Counted from the first letter of the stretch, positions 40,067 to 53,136 are shown. The stretch is 64,000 bases of DNA from Pempheris klunzingeri (GCF_042242105.1 NC_092031.1:20347162-20411161); one strand, 5' to 3'. Notes: generated from the sequence alone by a model not told the origin. Program-made: numbers and translations.

Positions 40067-40479
40067 CTCTGTTCACAGTTGCTGACGTTCGAGTTGTTGG
40101 TTTTCAGTGGTGTGGTGCTTCCATATGTAGTCTTGCAATGTCAACTGGTAAATCCCACATTACCAGTAATAGGCTAACCATTACCATCAGCGCCTTAAGT
40201 GGGCTTTTCTTCTGTGACGTTCATTTGCATTTACCATGAAAAAGGCCTTGTGCGAGCATAAAACTCTGCTCCTGTCACATACAGGCACATTTTTGTTAGA
40301 TATGATTAAGCCCAGGAGGATACAAAAACTTATCATGGAATTATAACCTTTGATTGACATTGGAACATCTCAGGAGATTCAAGGTATCAAAAGTGCTGGG
40401 ACACTTCAGAAGTTGTCGTTGCTTGTCCGTCGTCAATGTGAAATCAGAGAGTGAGAAGTGCAAAGTTTGCCTCTTCTGT

Positions 40480-40552
40480 GCCGAAATAGCTCAGTTGGGA
40501 GAGCGTTAGACTGAAGATCTAAAGGTCCCTGGTTCGATCCTGGGTTTCGGCA
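40480..40552 (+). tRNA. tRNA-Phe(GAA), copy 6, T-stem variant
   Basis: T62 in the T stem (CTGGG), leaving a G52-T62 wobble; shared with copies 8 and 11. Confidence 0.95.
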
Positions 40553-41004
40553 GAAGCCAGTGTTCCTTCTTTGTGCAATGTCAACATGTTCACTGTATTA
40601 GCCAAGGAATGCGTTCCTTCAGCGATAGGACGCTATGGCAACGGATTTAGTGCTGCTTCATCTCACGTCAAAGAGGAGTATCCTGACGTGCACAGACTCC
40701 TCAAAACAGGCTGGTAATGGTTAAACGTGAAGTAATCAAGCTTTTCACCAACAGTTATTGATGATTGAACATTCCATTAGCTGTATTTTGCATTGCACTT
40801 CCCCTTAACAGTACCGATGTGTTTAAAACATCTTCAATAGGAAAGAGAAAAACCCAAAGTACTTGTCTTCAGAAACACCTTGGGATCCTGGCCGTACTTT
40901 TCGCTGGTGTCATCCCAGTTTCGGCAAAGGCAGTGGCTACGGACATTGTTTGACCTTAGCAAAAGCTATTTCAAGGAAAAAACACCCAAAGGCTTTTTTT
41001 CAGG

Positions 41005-41077
41005 GCCTGGGTAGCTCAGATGGCAGAGCATCAGACTTTTAATCTGAGGGTCCAGGGTTCAAGTCCCTGTTCAGGCG
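41005..41077 (+). tRNA. tRNA-Lys(UUU), copy 7, D-loop variant
   Basis: T17, as in copy 5, two units earlier. Confidence 0.96.
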
Positions 41078-41490
41078 CTCTGTTCACAGTTGCTGACGTT
41101 CAAGTTGTTGGTTTTCAGTGGTGTGGTGCTTCCATATGTACTCTTGCAATGTCAACTGGTAAATCCCACATTACCAGTAATAGGCTAACCATTACCATCA
41201 GCGCCTTAAGTGGGCTTTTCTTCTGTGACGTTCATTTGCATTTACCATGAAAAATGCCTTGTGCAAGCATAAAACTCTGCTCCTGTCACATACAGGCACA
41301 TTTTTGTTAGATATGATTAAGCCCAGGAGGATACAAAAACTTATCATGGAATTATAACCTTTGATTGACATTGGAACATCTCAGGAGATTCAAGGTATCA
41401 AAAGTGCTGGGACACTTCAGAAGTTGTCGTTGCTTGTCCGTCGTCAATGTGAAATCAGACAGTGAGAAGTGCAAAGTTTGCCTCTTCTGT

Positions 41491-41563
41491 GCCGAAATAG
41501 CTCAGTTGGGAGAGCGTTAGACTGAAGATCTAAAGGTCCCTGGTTCGATCCCGGGTTTCGGCA
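41491..41563 (+). tRNA. tRNA-Phe(GAA), copy 7
   Basis: Consensus gene with the AGAAGCTGG flank of copy 5. Confidence 0.97.
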
Positions 41564-42015
41564 GAAGCTGGTGTTCCTTCTTTGTGCAATGTCAACATGT
41601 TCACTGTATTAGCCAAGGAATGCGTTCCTTCAGCGATAGGACGCTATGGCAACGGATTTAGTGCTGCTTCATCTCACGTCAAAGAGGAGTGTCCTGATGT
41701 GCACAGACTCCTCAAAACAGGCTGGTAATGGTTAAACGTGAAGTAATCAAGCTTTTCACCAACAGTTATTGATGATTGAACATTCCATTAGCTGTATTTT
41801 GCATTGCACTTCCCCTTAACAGTACCGATGTGTTTAAAACATCTTCAATAGGAAAGAGAAAAACCCAAAGTACTTGTCTTCAGAAACACCTTGGGATCCT
41901 GGCCGTACTTTTCGCTGGTGTCATCCCAGTTTCGGCAAAGGCAGTGGCTACGGACATTGTTTGACCTTAGCAAAAGCTATTTCAAGGAAAAAACACCCAA
42001 TGGCTTTTTTTCAGG

Positions 42016-42088
42016 GCCTGGGTAGCTCAGACGGCAGAGCATCAGACTTTTAATCTGAGGGTCCAGGGTTCAAGTCCCTGTTCAGGCG
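42016..42088 (+). tRNA. tRNA-Lys(UUU), copy 8
   Basis: Identical to copy 1; upstream CAATGG as in copy 6. Confidence 0.97.
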
Positions 42089-42501
42089 CTCTGTTCACAG
42101 TTGCTGACGTTCGAGTTGTTGGTTTTCAGTGGTGTGGTGCTTCCATATGTACTCTTGCAATGTCAACTGGTAAATCCCACATTACCAGTAATAGGCTAAC
42201 CATTACCATCAGCGCCTTAAGTGGGCTTTTCTTCTGTGACGTTCATTTGCATTTACCATGAAAAAGGCCTTGTGCGAGCATAAAACTCTGCTCCTGTCAC
42301 ATACAGGCACATTTTTGTTAGATATGATTAAGCCCAGGAGGATACAAAAACTTATCATGGAATTATAACCTTTGATTGACATTGGAACATCTCAGGAGAT
42401 TCAAGGTATCAAAAGTGCTGGGACACTTCAGAAGTTGTCGTTGCTTGTCCGTCGTCAATGTGAAATCAGAGAGTGAGAAGTGCAAAGTTTGCCTCTTCTG
42501 T

Positions 42502-42574
42502 GCCGAAATAGCTCAGTTGGGAGAGCGTTAGACTGAAGATCTAAAGGTCCCTGGTTCGATCCTGGGTTTCGGCA
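42502..42574 (+). tRNA. tRNA-Phe(GAA), copy 8, T-stem variant
   Basis: T62, as in copy 6. Confidence 0.95.
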
Positions 42575-43026
42575 GAAGCCAGTGTTCCTTCTTTGTGCAA
42601 TGTCAACATGTTCACTGTATTAGCCAAGGAATGCGTTCCTTCAGCGATAGGACGCTATGGCAACGGATTTAGTGCTGCTTCATCTCACGTCAAAGAGGAG
42701 TATCCTGACGTGCACAGACTCCTCAAAACAGGCTGGTAATGGTTAAACGTGAAGTAATCAAGCTTTTCACCAACAGTTATTGATGATTGAACATTCCATT
42801 AGCTGTATTTTGCATTGCACTTCCCCTTAACAGTACCGATGTGTTTAAAACATCTTCAATAGGAAAGAGAAAAACCCAAAGTACTTGTCTTCAGAAACAC
42901 CTTGGGATCCTGGCCGTACTTTTCGCTGGTGTCATCCCAGTTTCGGCAAAGGCAGTGGCTACGGACATTGTTTGACCTTAGCAAAAGCTATTTCAAGGAA
43001 AAAACACCCAATGGCTTTTTTTCAGC

Positions 43027-43099
43027 GCCTGGGTAGCTCAGACGGCAGAGCATCAGACTTTTAATCTGAGGGTCCAGGGTTCAAGTCCCTGTTCAGGCG
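43027..43099 (+). tRNA. tRNA-Lys(UUU), copy 9
   Basis: Gene identical to copy 1; the base just before it is C instead of G. Confidence 0.97.
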
Positions 43100-43512
43100 C
43101 TCTGTTCACAGTTGCTGACGTTCGAGTTGTTGGTTTTCAGTGGTGTGGTGCTTCCATATGTAGTCTTGCAATGTCAACTGGTAAATCCCACATTACCAGT
43201 AATAGGCTAACCATTACCATCAGCGCCTTAAGTGGGCTTTTCTTCTGTGACGTTCATTTGCATTTACCATGAAAAATGCCTTGTGCAAGCATAAAACTCT
43301 GCTCCTGTCACATACAGGCACATTTTTGTTAGATATGATTAAGCCCAGGAGGATACAAAAACGTATCATGGAATTATAACCTTTGATTGACATTGGAACA
43401 TCTCAGGAGATTCAAGGTATCAAAAGTGCTGGGACACTTCAGAAGTTGTCGTTGCTTGTCCGTCGTCAATGTGAAATCAGACAGTGAGAAGTGCAAAGTT
43501 TGCCTCTTCTGT

Positions 43513-43585
43513 GCCGAAATAGCTCAGTTGGGAGAGCGTTAGACTGAAGATCTAAAAGTCCCTGGTTCGATCCCGGGTTTCGGCA
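43513..43585 (+). tRNA. tRNA-Phe(GAA), copy 9, variable-loop variant
   Basis: Position 45 in the variable loop is A (AAGTC instead of AGGTC); stems intact. Confidence 0.95.
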
Positions 43586-44037
43586 GAAGCCGGTGTTCCT
43601 TCTTTGTGCAATGTCAACATGTTCACTGTATTAGCCAAGGAATGCGTTCCTTCAGCGATAGGACGCTATGGCAACGGATTTAGTGCTGCTTCATCTCACG
43701 TCAAAGAGGAGTATCCTGACGTGCACAGACTCCTCAAAACAGGCTGGTAATGGTTAAACGTGAAGTAATCAAGCTTTTCACCAACAGTTATTGATGACTG
43801 AACATTCCATTAGCTGTATTTTGCATTGCACTTCCCCTTAACAGTACCGATGTGTTTAAAACATCTTCAATAGGAAAGAGAAAAACCCAAAGTACTTGTC
43901 TTCAGAAACACCTTGGGATCCTGGCCGTACTTTTCGCTGGTGTCATCCCAGTTTCGGCAAAGGCAGTGGCTACGGACATTGTTTGACCTTAGCAAAAGCT
44001 ATTTCAAGGAAAAAACACCCAAAGGCTTTTTTTCAGG

Positions 44038-44110
44038 GCCTGGGTAGCTCAGACGGCAGAGCATCAGACTTTTAATCTCAGGGTCCAGGGTTCAAGTCCC
44101 TGTTCAGGCA
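44038..44110 (+). tRNA. tRNA-Lys(UUU), copy 10, C42 and A73 variant
   Basis: C42 mismatch plus discriminator A instead of G. The discriminator matters for aminoacylation, so charging may be affected. Confidence 0.9.
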
Positions 44111-44523
44111 CTCTGTTCACAGTTGCTGACGTTCGAGTTGTTGGTTTTCAGTGGTGTGGTGCTTCCATATGTACTCTTGCAATGTCAACTGGTAAATCCC
44201 ACATTACCAGTAATAGGCTAACCATTACCATCAGCGCCTTAAGTGGGCTTTTCTTCTGTGACGTTCATTTGCATTTACCATGAAAAATGCCTTGTGCAAG
44301 CATAAAACTCTGCTCCTGTCACATACAGGCACATTTTTGTTAGATATGATTAAGCCCAGGAGGATACAAAAACTTATCATGGAATTATAACCTTTGATTG
44401 ACATTGGAACATCTCAGGAGATTCAAGGTATCAAAAGTGCTGGGACACTTCAGAAGTTGTCGTTGCTTGTCAGTCGTCAATGTGAAATCAGACAGTGAGA
44501 AGTGCAAAGTTTGCCTCTTCTGT

Positions 44524-44596
44524 GCTGAAATAGCTCAGTTGGGAGAGCGTTAGACTGAAGATCTAAAGGTCCCTGGTTCGATCCGGGATTTCGGCA
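44524..44596 (+). tRNA. tRNA-Phe(GAA), copy 10, acceptor and T-stem variant
   Basis: T3 (GCTGAAA) and a T-arm 3' strand CGGGA instead of CCGGG, which breaks two T-stem pairs (49-65 and 52-62). Likely non-functional or weak. Same haplotype as copy 12. Confidence 0.85.
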
Positions 44597-45048
44597 GAAG
44601 CCGGTGTTCCTTCTTTGTGCAATGTCAACATGTTCACTGTATTAGCCAAGGAATGCGTTCCTTCAGCGATAGGACGCTATGGCAACGGATTTAGTGCTGC
44701 TTCATCTCACGTCAAAGAGGAGTATCCTGACGTGCACAGACTCCTCAAAACAGGCTGGTAATGGTTAAACGTGAAGTAATCAAGCTTTTCACCAACAGTT
44801 ATTGATGACTGAACATTCCATTAGCTGTATTTTGCATTGCACTTCCCCTTAACAGTACCGATGTGTTTAAAACATCTTCAATAGGAAAGAGAAAAACCCA
44901 AAGTACTTGTCTTCAGAAACACCTTGGGATCCTGGCCGTACTTTTCGCTGGTGTCATCCCAGTTTCGGCAAAGGCAGTGGCTACGGACATTGTTTGACCT
45001 TAGCAAAAGCTATTTCAAGGAAAAAACACCCAAAGGCTTTTTTTCAGG

Positions 45049-45121
45049 GCCTGGGTAGCTCAGACGGCAGAGCATCAGACTTTTAATCTGAGGGTCCAGG
45101 GTTCAAGTCCCTGTTCAGGCG
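45049..45121 (+). tRNA. tRNA-Lys(UUU), copy 11
   Basis: Identical to copy 1. Confidence 0.97.
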
Positions 45122-45534
45122 CTCTGTTCACAGTTGCTGACGTTCGAGTTGTTGGTTTTCAGTGGTGTGGTGCTTCCATATGTACTCTTGCAATGTCAAC
45201 TGGTAAATCCCACATTACCAGTAATAGGCTAACCATTACCATCAGCGCCTTAAGTGGGCTTTTCTTCTGTGACGTTCATTTGCATTTACCATGAAAAATG
45301 CCTTGTGCAAGCATAAAACTCTGCTCCTGTCACATACAGGCACATTTTTGTTAGATATGATTAAGCCCAGGAGGATACAAAAACTTATCATGGAATTATA
45401 ACCTTTGATTGACATTGGAACATCTCAGGAGATTCAAGGTATCAAAAGTGCTGGGACACTTCAGAAGTTGTCGTTGCTTGTCCGTCGTCAATGTGAAATC
45501 AGAGAGTGAGAAGTGCAAAGTTTGCCTCTTCTGT

Positions 45535-45562
45535 GCCGAAATAGCTCAGTTGGGAGAGCGTT

Positions 45563-45595
<33 letters not shown>

Positions 45596-45607
45596 TGGGT
45601 TTCGGCA
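45535..45607 (+). tRNA. tRNA-Phe(GAA), copy 11, two wobble variants
   Basis: G42 in the anticodon stem (T28-G42 wobble) and T62 in the T stem. Confidence 0.94.
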
Positions 45608-46059
45608 GAAGCCGGTGTTCCTTCTTTGTGCAATGTCAACATGTTCACTGTATTAGCCAAGGAATGCGTTCCTTCAGCGATAGGACGCTATGGCAACGGA
45701 TTTAGTGCTGCTTCATCTCACGTCAAAGAGGAGTATCCTGACGTGCACAGACTCCTCAAAACAGGCTGGTAATGGTTAAACGTGAAGTAATCAAGCTTTT
45801 CACCAACAGTTATTGATGATTGAACATTCCATTAGCTGTATTTTGCATTGCACTTCCCCTTAACAGTACCGATGTGTTTAAAACATCTTCAATAGGAAAG
45901 AGAAAAACCCAAAGTACTTGTCTTCAGAAACACCTTGGGATCCTGGCCGTACTTTTCGCTGGTGTCATCCCAGTTTCGGCAAAGGCAGTGGCTACGGACA
46001 TTGTTTGACCTTAGCAAAAGCTATTTCAAGGAAAAAACACCCAAAGGCTTTTTTTCAGG

Positions 46060-46132
46060 GCCTGGGTAGCTCAGACGGCAGAGCATCAGACTTTTAATCT
46101 CAGGGTCCAGGGTTCAAGTCCCTGTTCAGGCA
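46060..46132 (+). tRNA. tRNA-Lys(UUU), copy 12, C42 and A73 variant
   Basis: Same pair of changes as copy 10, two units earlier. Confidence 0.9.
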
Positions 46133-46545
46133 CTCTGTTCACAGTTGCTGACATTCGAGTTGTTGGTTTTCAGTGGTGTGGTGCTTCCATATGTACTCTT
46201 GCAATGTCAACTGGTAAATCCCACATTACCAGTAATAGGCTAACCATTACCATCAGCGCCTTAAGTGGGCTTTTCTTCTGTGACGTTCATTTGCATTTAC
46301 CATGAAAAATGCCTTGTGCAAGCATAAAACTCTGCTCCTGTCACATACAGGCACATTTTTGTTAGATATGATTAAGCCCAGGAGGATACAAAAACTTATC
46401 ATGGAATTATAACCTTTGATTGACATTGGAACATCTCAGGAGATTCAAGGTATCAAAAGTGCTGGGACACTTCAGAAGTTGTCGTTGCTTGTCCGTCGTC
46501 AATGTGAAATCAGACAGTGAGAAGTGCAAAGTTTGCCTCTTCTGT

Positions 46546-46618
46546 GCTGAAATAGCTCAGTTGGGAGAGCGTTAGACTGAAGATCTAAAGGTCCCTGGTT
46601 CGATCCGGGATTTCGGCA
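46546..46618 (+). tRNA. tRNA-Phe(GAA), copy 12, acceptor and T-stem variant
   Basis: Same T3 and CGGGA changes as copy 10. Confidence 0.85.
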
Positions 46619-47070
46619 GAAGCCGGTGTTCCTTCTTTGTGCAATGTCAACATGTTCACTGTATTAGCCAAGGAATGCGTTCCTTCAGCGATAGGACGCT
46701 ATGGCAACGGATTTAGTGCTGCTTCATCTCACGTCAAAGAGGAGTATCCTGACGTGCACAGACTCCTCAAAACAGGCTGGTAATGGTTAAACGTGAAGTA
46801 ATCAAGCTTTTCACCAACAGTTATTGATGACTGAACATTCCATTAGCTGTATTTTGCATTGCACTTCCCCTTAACAGTACCGATGTGTTTAAACCATCTT
46901 CAATAGGAAAGAGAAAAACCCAAAGTACTTGTCTTCAGAAACACCTTGGGATCCTGGCCGTACTTTTCGCTGGTGTCATCCCAGTTTCGGCAAAGGCAGT
47001 GGCTACGGACATTGTTTGACCTTAGCAAAAGCTATTTCAAGGAAAAAACACCCAAAGGCTTTTTTTCAGG

Positions 47071-47143
47071 GCCTGGGTAGCTCAGACGGCAGAGCATCAG
47101 ACTTTTAATCTCAGGGTCCAGGGTTCAAGTCCCTGTTCAGGCG
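47071..47143 (+). tRNA. tRNA-Lys(UUU), copy 13, C42 variant
   Basis: C28-C42 mismatch; discriminator G retained. Confidence 0.92.
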
Positions 47144-47556
47144 CTCTGTTCACAGTTGCTGACGTTCGAGTTGTTGGTTTTCAGTGGTGTGGTGCTTCCA
47201 TATGTACTCTTGCAATGTCAACTGGTAAATCCCACATTACCAGTAATAGGCTAACCATTACCATCAGCGCCTTAAGTGGGCTTTTCTTCTGTGACGTTCA
47301 TTTGCATTTACCATGAAAAATGCCTTGTGCAAGCATAAAACTCTGCTCCTGTCACATACAGGCACATTTTTGTTAGATATGATTAAGCCCAGGAGGATAC
47401 AAAAACTTATCATGGAATTATAACCTTTGATTGACATTGGAACATCTCAGGAGATTCAAGGTATCAAAAGTGCTGGGACACTTCAGAAGTTGTCGTTGCT
47501 TGTCCGTCGTCAATGTGAAATCAGACAGTGAGAAGTGCAAAGTTTGCCTCTTCTGT

Positions 47557-47629
47557 GCCGAAATAGCTCAGTTGGGAGAGCGTTAGACTGAAGATCTAAA
47601 GGTCCCTGGTTCGATCCCGGGTTTCGGCA
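47557..47629 (+). tRNA. tRNA-Phe(GAA), copy 13
   Basis: Consensus. From here to the window end every Phe copy is identical. Confidence 0.97.
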
Positions 47630-48081
47630 GAAGCCGGTGTTCCTTCTTTGTGCAATGTCAACATGTTCACTGTATTAGCCAAGGAATGCGTTCCTTCAGC
47701 GATAGGACGCTATGGCAACGGATTTAGTGCTGCTTCATCTCACGTCAAAGAGGAGTATCCTGACGTGCACAGACTCCTCAAAACAGGCTGGTAATGGTTA
47801 AACGTGAAGTAATCAAGCTTTTCACCAACAGTTATTGATGATTGAACATTCCATTAGCTGTATTTTGCATTGCACTTCCCCTTAACAGTACCGATGTGTT
47901 TAAAACATCTTCAATAGGAAAGAGAAAAACCCAAAGTACTTGTCTTCAGAAACACCTTGGGATCCTGGCCGTACTTTTCGCTGGTGTCATCCCAGTTTCG
48001 GCAAAGGCAGTGGCTACGGACATTGTTTGACCTTAGCAAAAGCTATTTCAAGGAAAAAACACCCAAAGGCTTTTTTTCAGG

Positions 48082-48154
48082 GCCTGGGTAGCTCAGACGG
48101 CAGAGCATCAGACTTTTAATCTGAGGGTCCAGGGTTCAAGTCCCTGTTCAGGCG
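48082..48154 (+). tRNA. tRNA-Lys(UUU), copy 14
   Basis: Identical to copy 1. Confidence 0.97.
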
Positions 48155-48567
48155 CTCTGTTCACAGTTGCTGACGTTCGAGTTGTTGGTTTTCAGTGGTG
48201 TGGTGCTTCCATATGTACTCTTGCAATGTCAACTGGTAAATCCCACATTACCAGTGATAGGCTAGCCATTACCATCAGCGCCTTAAGTGGGCTTTTCTTC
48301 TGTGACGTTCATTTGCATTTACCATGAAAAATGCCTTGTGCGAGCATAAAACTCTGCTCCTGTCACATACAGGCACATTTTTGTTAGATATGATTAAGCC
48401 CAGGAGGATACAAAAACTTATCATGGAATTATAACCTTTGATTGACATTGGAACATCTCAGGAGATTCAAGGTATCAAAAGTGCTGGGACACTTCAGAAG
48501 TTGTCGTTGCTTGTCCGTCGTCAATGTGAAATCAGAGAGTGAGAAGTGCAAAGTTTGCCTCTTCTGT

Positions 48568-48640
48568 GCCGAAATAGCTCAGTTGGGAGAGCGTTAGACT
48601 GAAGATCTAAAGGTCCCTGGTTCGATCCCGGGTTTCGGCA
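48568..48640 (+). tRNA. tRNA-Phe(GAA), copy 14
   Basis: Consensus. Confidence 0.97.
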
Positions 48641-49092
48641 GAAGCCGGTGTTCCTTCTTTGTGCAATGTCAACATGTTCACTGTATTAGCCAAGGAATGC
48701 GTTCCTTCAGCGATAGGACGCTATGGCAACGGATTTAGTGCTGCTTCATCTCACGTCAAAGAGGAGTATCCTGACGTGCACAGACTCCTCAAAACAGGCT
48801 GGTAATGGTTAAACGTGAAGTAATCAAGCTTTTCACCAACAGTTATTGATGATTGAACATTCCATTAGCTGTATTTTGCATTGCACTTCCCCTTAACAGT
48901 ACCGATGTGTTTAAAACATCTTCAATAGGAAAGAGAAAAACCCAAAGTACTTGTCTTCAGAAACACCTTGGGATCCTGGCCGTACTTTTCGCTGGTGTCA
49001 TCCCAGTTTCGGCAAAGGCAGTGGCTACGGACATTGTTTGACCTTAGCAAAAGCTATTTCAAGGAAAAAACACCCAAAGGCTTTTTTTCAGG

Positions 49093-49165
49093 GCCTGGGT
49101 AGCTCAGACGGCAGAGCATCAGACTTTTAATCTCAGGGTCCAGGGTTCAAGTCCCTGTTCAGGCA
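49093..49165 (+). tRNA. tRNA-Lys(UUU), copy 15, C42 and A73 variant
   Basis: Same pair of changes as copies 10, 12 and 21. Confidence 0.9.
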
Positions 49166-49578
49166 CTCTGTTCACAGTTGCTGACGTTCGAGTTGTTGGT
49201 TTTCAGTGGTGTGGTGCTTCCATATGTACTCTTGCAATGTCAACTGGTAAATCCCACATTACCAGTAATAGGCTAACCATTACCATCAGCGCCTTAAGTG
49301 GGCTTTTCTTCTGTGACGTTCATTTGCATTTACCATGAAAAATGCCTTGTGCAAGCATAAAACTCTGCTCCTGTCACATACAGGCACATTTTTGTTAGAT
49401 ATGATTAAGCCCAGGAGGATACAAAAACTTATCATGGAATTATAACCTTTGATTGACATTGGAACATCTCAGGAGATTCAAGGTATCAAAAGTGCTGGGA
49501 CACTTCAGAAGTTGTCGTTGCTTGTCCGTCGTCAATGTGAAATCAGACAGTGAGAAGTGCAAAGTTTGCCTCTTCTGT

Positions 49579-49651
49579 GCCGAAATAGCTCAGTTGGGAG
49601 AGCGTTAGACTGAAGATCTAAAGGTCCCTGGTTCGATCCCGGGTTTCGGCA
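49579..49651 (+). tRNA. tRNA-Phe(GAA), copy 15
   Basis: Consensus. Confidence 0.97.
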
Positions 49652-50103
49652 GAAGCCGGTGTTCCTTCTTTGTGCAATGTCAACATGTTCACTGTATTAG
49701 CCAAGGAATGCGTTCCTTCAGCGATAGGACGCTATGGCAACGGATTTAGTGCTGCTTCATCTCACGTCAAAGAGGAGTATCCTGACGTGCACAGACTCCT
49801 CAAAACAGGCTGGTAATGGTTAAATGTGAAGTAATCAAGCTTTTCACCAACAGTTATTGATGACTGAACATTCCATTAGCTGTATTTTGCATTGCACTTC
49901 CCCTTAACAGTACCGATGTGTTTAAAACATCTTCAATAGGAAAGAGAAAAACCCAAAGTACTTGTCTTCAGAAACACCTTGGGATCCTGGCCGTACTTTT
50001 CGCTGGTGTCATCCCAGTTTCGGCAAAGGCAGTGGCTACGGACATTGTTTGACCTTAGCAAAAGCTATTTCAAGGAAAAAACACCCAAAGGCTTTTTTTC
50101 AGG

Positions 50104-50176
50104 GCCTGGGTAGCTCAGACGGCAGAGCATCAGACTTTTAATCTCAGGGTCCAGGGTTCAAGTCCCTGTTCAGGCG
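50104..50176 (+). tRNA. tRNA-Lys(UUU), copy 16, C42 variant
   Basis: C28-C42 mismatch only. Confidence 0.92.
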
Positions 50177-50589
50177 CTCTGTTCACAGTTGCTGACGTTC
50201 GAGTTGTTGGTTTTCAGTGGTGTGGTGCTTCCATATGTACTCTTGCAATGTCAACTGGTAAATCCCACATTACCAGTAATAGGCTAACCATTACCATCAG
50301 CGCCTTAAGTGGGCTTTTCTTCTGTGACGTTCATTTGCATTTACCATGAAAAAGGCCTTGTGCAAGCATAAAACTCTGCTCCTGTCACATACAGGCACAT
50401 TTTTGTTAGATATGATTAAGCCCAGGAGGATACAAAAACTTATCATGGAATTATAACCTTTGATTGACATTGGAACATCTCAGGAGATTCAAGGTATCAA
50501 AAGTGCTGGGACACTTCAGAAGTTGTCGTTGCTTGTCCGTCGTCAATGTGAAATCAGACAGTGAGAAGTGCAAAGTTTGCCTCTTCTGT

Positions 50590-50662
50590 GCCGAAATAGC
50601 TCAGTTGGGAGAGCGTTAGACTGAAGATCTAAAGGTCCCTGGTTCGATCCCGGGTTTCGGCA
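50590..50662 (+). tRNA. tRNA-Phe(GAA), copy 16
   Basis: Consensus. Confidence 0.97.
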
Positions 50663-51114
50663 GAAGCCGGTGTTCCTTCTTTGTGCAATGTCAACATGTT
50701 CACTGTATTAGCCAAGGAATGCGTTCCTTCAGCGATAGGACGCTATGGCAACGGATTTAGTGCTGCTTCATCTCACGTCAAAGAGGAGTGTCCTGACGTG
50801 CACAGACTCCTCAAAACAGGCTGGTAATGGTTAAACGTGAAGTAATCAAGCTTTTCACCAACAGTTATTGATGATTGAACATTCCATTAGCTGTATTTTG
50901 CATTGCACTTCCCCTTAACAGTACCGATGTGTTTAAAACATCTTCAATAGGAAAGAGAAAAACCCAAAGTACTTGTCTTCAGAAACACCTTGGGATCCTG
51001 GCCGTACTTTTCGCTGGTGTCATCCCAGTTTCGGCAAAGGCAGTGGCTACGGACATTGTTTGACCTTAGCAAAAGCTATTTCAAGGAAAAAACACCCAAA
51101 GGCTTTTTTTCAGG

Positions 51115-51187
51115 GCCTGGGTAGCTCAGACGGCAGAGCATCAGACTTTTAATCTCAGGGTCCAGGGTTCAAGTCCCTGTTCAGGCG
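51115..51187 (+). tRNA. tRNA-Lys(UUU), copy 17, C42 variant
   Basis: C28-C42 mismatch only; its unit and the next are nearly identical. Confidence 0.92.
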
Positions 51188-51600
51188 CTCTGTTCACAGT
51201 TGCTGACGTTCGAGTTGTTGGTTTTCAGTGGTGTGGTGCTTCCATATGTACTCTTGCAATGTCAACTGGTAAATCCCACATTACCAGTGATAGGCTAACC
51301 ATTACCATCAGCGCCTTAAGTGGGCTTTTCTTCTGTGACGTTCATTTGCATTTACCATGAAAAATGCCTTGTGCGAGCATAAAACTCTGCTCCTGTCACA
51401 TACAGGCACATTTTTGTTAGATATGATTAAGCCCAGGAGGATACAAAAACTTATCATGGAATTATAACCTTTGATTGACATTGGAACATCTCAGGAGATT
51501 CAAGGTATCAAAAGTGCTGGGACACTTCAGAAGTTGTCGTTGCTTGTCCGTCGTCAATGTGAAATCAGACAGTGAGAAGTGCAAAGTTTGCCTCTTCTGT

Positions 51601-51673
51601 GCCGAAATAGCTCAGTTGGGAGAGCGTTAGACTGAAGATCTAAAGGTCCCTGGTTCGATCCCGGGTTTCGGCA
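51601..51673 (+). tRNA. tRNA-Phe(GAA), copy 17
   Basis: Consensus. Confidence 0.97.
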
Positions 51674-52125
51674 GAAGCCGGTGTTCCTTCTTTGTGCAAT
51701 GTCAACATGTTCACTGTATTAGCCAAGGAATGCGTTCCTTCAGCGATAGGACGCTATGGCAACGGATTTAGTGCTGCTTCATCTCACGTCAAAGAGGAGT
51801 GTCCTGACGTGCACAGACTCCTCAAAACAGGCTGGTAATGGTTAAACGTGAAGTAATCAAGCTTTTCACCAACAGTTATTGATGATTGAACATTCCATTA
51901 GCTGTATTTTGCATTGCACTTCCCCTTAACAGTACCGATGTGTTTAAAACATCTTCAATAGGAAAGAGAAAAACCCAAAGTACTTGTCTTCAGAAACACC
52001 TTGGGATCCTGGCCGTACTTTTCGCTGGTGTCATCCCAGTTTCGGCAAAGGCAGTGGCTACGGACATTGTTTGACCTTAGCAAAAGCTATTTCAAGGAAA
52101 AAACACCCAAAGGCTTTTTTTCAGG

Positions 52126-52198
52126 GCCTGGGTAGCTCAGACGGCAGAGCATCAGACTTTTAATCTCAGGGTCCAGGGTTCAAGTCCCTGTTCAGGCG
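52126..52198 (+). tRNA. tRNA-Lys(UUU), copy 18, C42 variant
   Basis: C28-C42 mismatch only. Confidence 0.92.
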
Positions 52199-52611
52199 CT
52201 CTGTTCACAGTTGCTGACGTTCGAGTTGTTGGTTTTCAGTGGTGTGGTGCTTCCATATGTACTCTTGCAATGTCAACTGGTAAATCCCACATTACCAGTG
52301 ATAGGCTAACCATTACCATCAGCGCCTTAAGTGGGCTTTTCTTCTGTGACGTTCATTTGCATTTACCATGAAAAATGCCTTGTGCGAGCATAAAACTCTG
52401 CTCCTGTCACATACAGGCACATTTTTGTTAGATATGATTAAGCCCAGGAGGATACAAAAACTTATCATGGAATTATAACCTTTGATTGACATTGGAACAT
52501 CTCAGGAGATTCAAGGTATCAAAAGTGCTGGGACACTTCAGAAGTTGTCGTTGCTTGTCCGTCGTCAATGTGAAATCAGACAGTGAGAAGTGCAAAGTTT
52601 GCCTCTTCTGT

Positions 52612-52684
52612 GCCGAAATAGCTCAGTTGGGAGAGCGTTAGACTGAAGATCTAAAGGTCCCTGGTTCGATCCCGGGTTTCGGCA
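52612..52684 (+). tRNA. tRNA-Phe(GAA), copy 18
   Basis: Consensus. Confidence 0.97.
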
Positions 52685-53136
52685 GAAGCCGGTGTTCCTT
52701 CTTTGTGCAATGTCAACATGTTCACTGTATTAGCCAAGGAATGCGTTCCTTCAGCGATAGGACGCTATGGCAACGGATTTAGTGCTGCTTCATCTCACGT
52801 CAAAGAGGAGTGTCCTGACGTGCACAGACTCCTCAAAACAGGCTGGTAATGGTTAAACGTGAAGTAATCAAGCTTTTCACCAACAGTTATTGATGATTGA
52901 ACATTCCATTAGCTGTATTTTGCATTGCACTTCCCCTTAACAGTACCGATGTGTTTAAAACATCTTCAATAGGAAAGAGAAAAACCCAAAGTACTTGTCT
53001 TCAGAAACACCTTGGGATCCTGGCCGTACTTTTCGCTGGTGTCATCCCAGTTTCGGCAAAGGCAGTGGCTACGGACATTGTTTGACCTTAGCAAAAGCTA
53101 TTTCAAGGAAAAAACACCCAAAGGCTTTTTTTCAGG

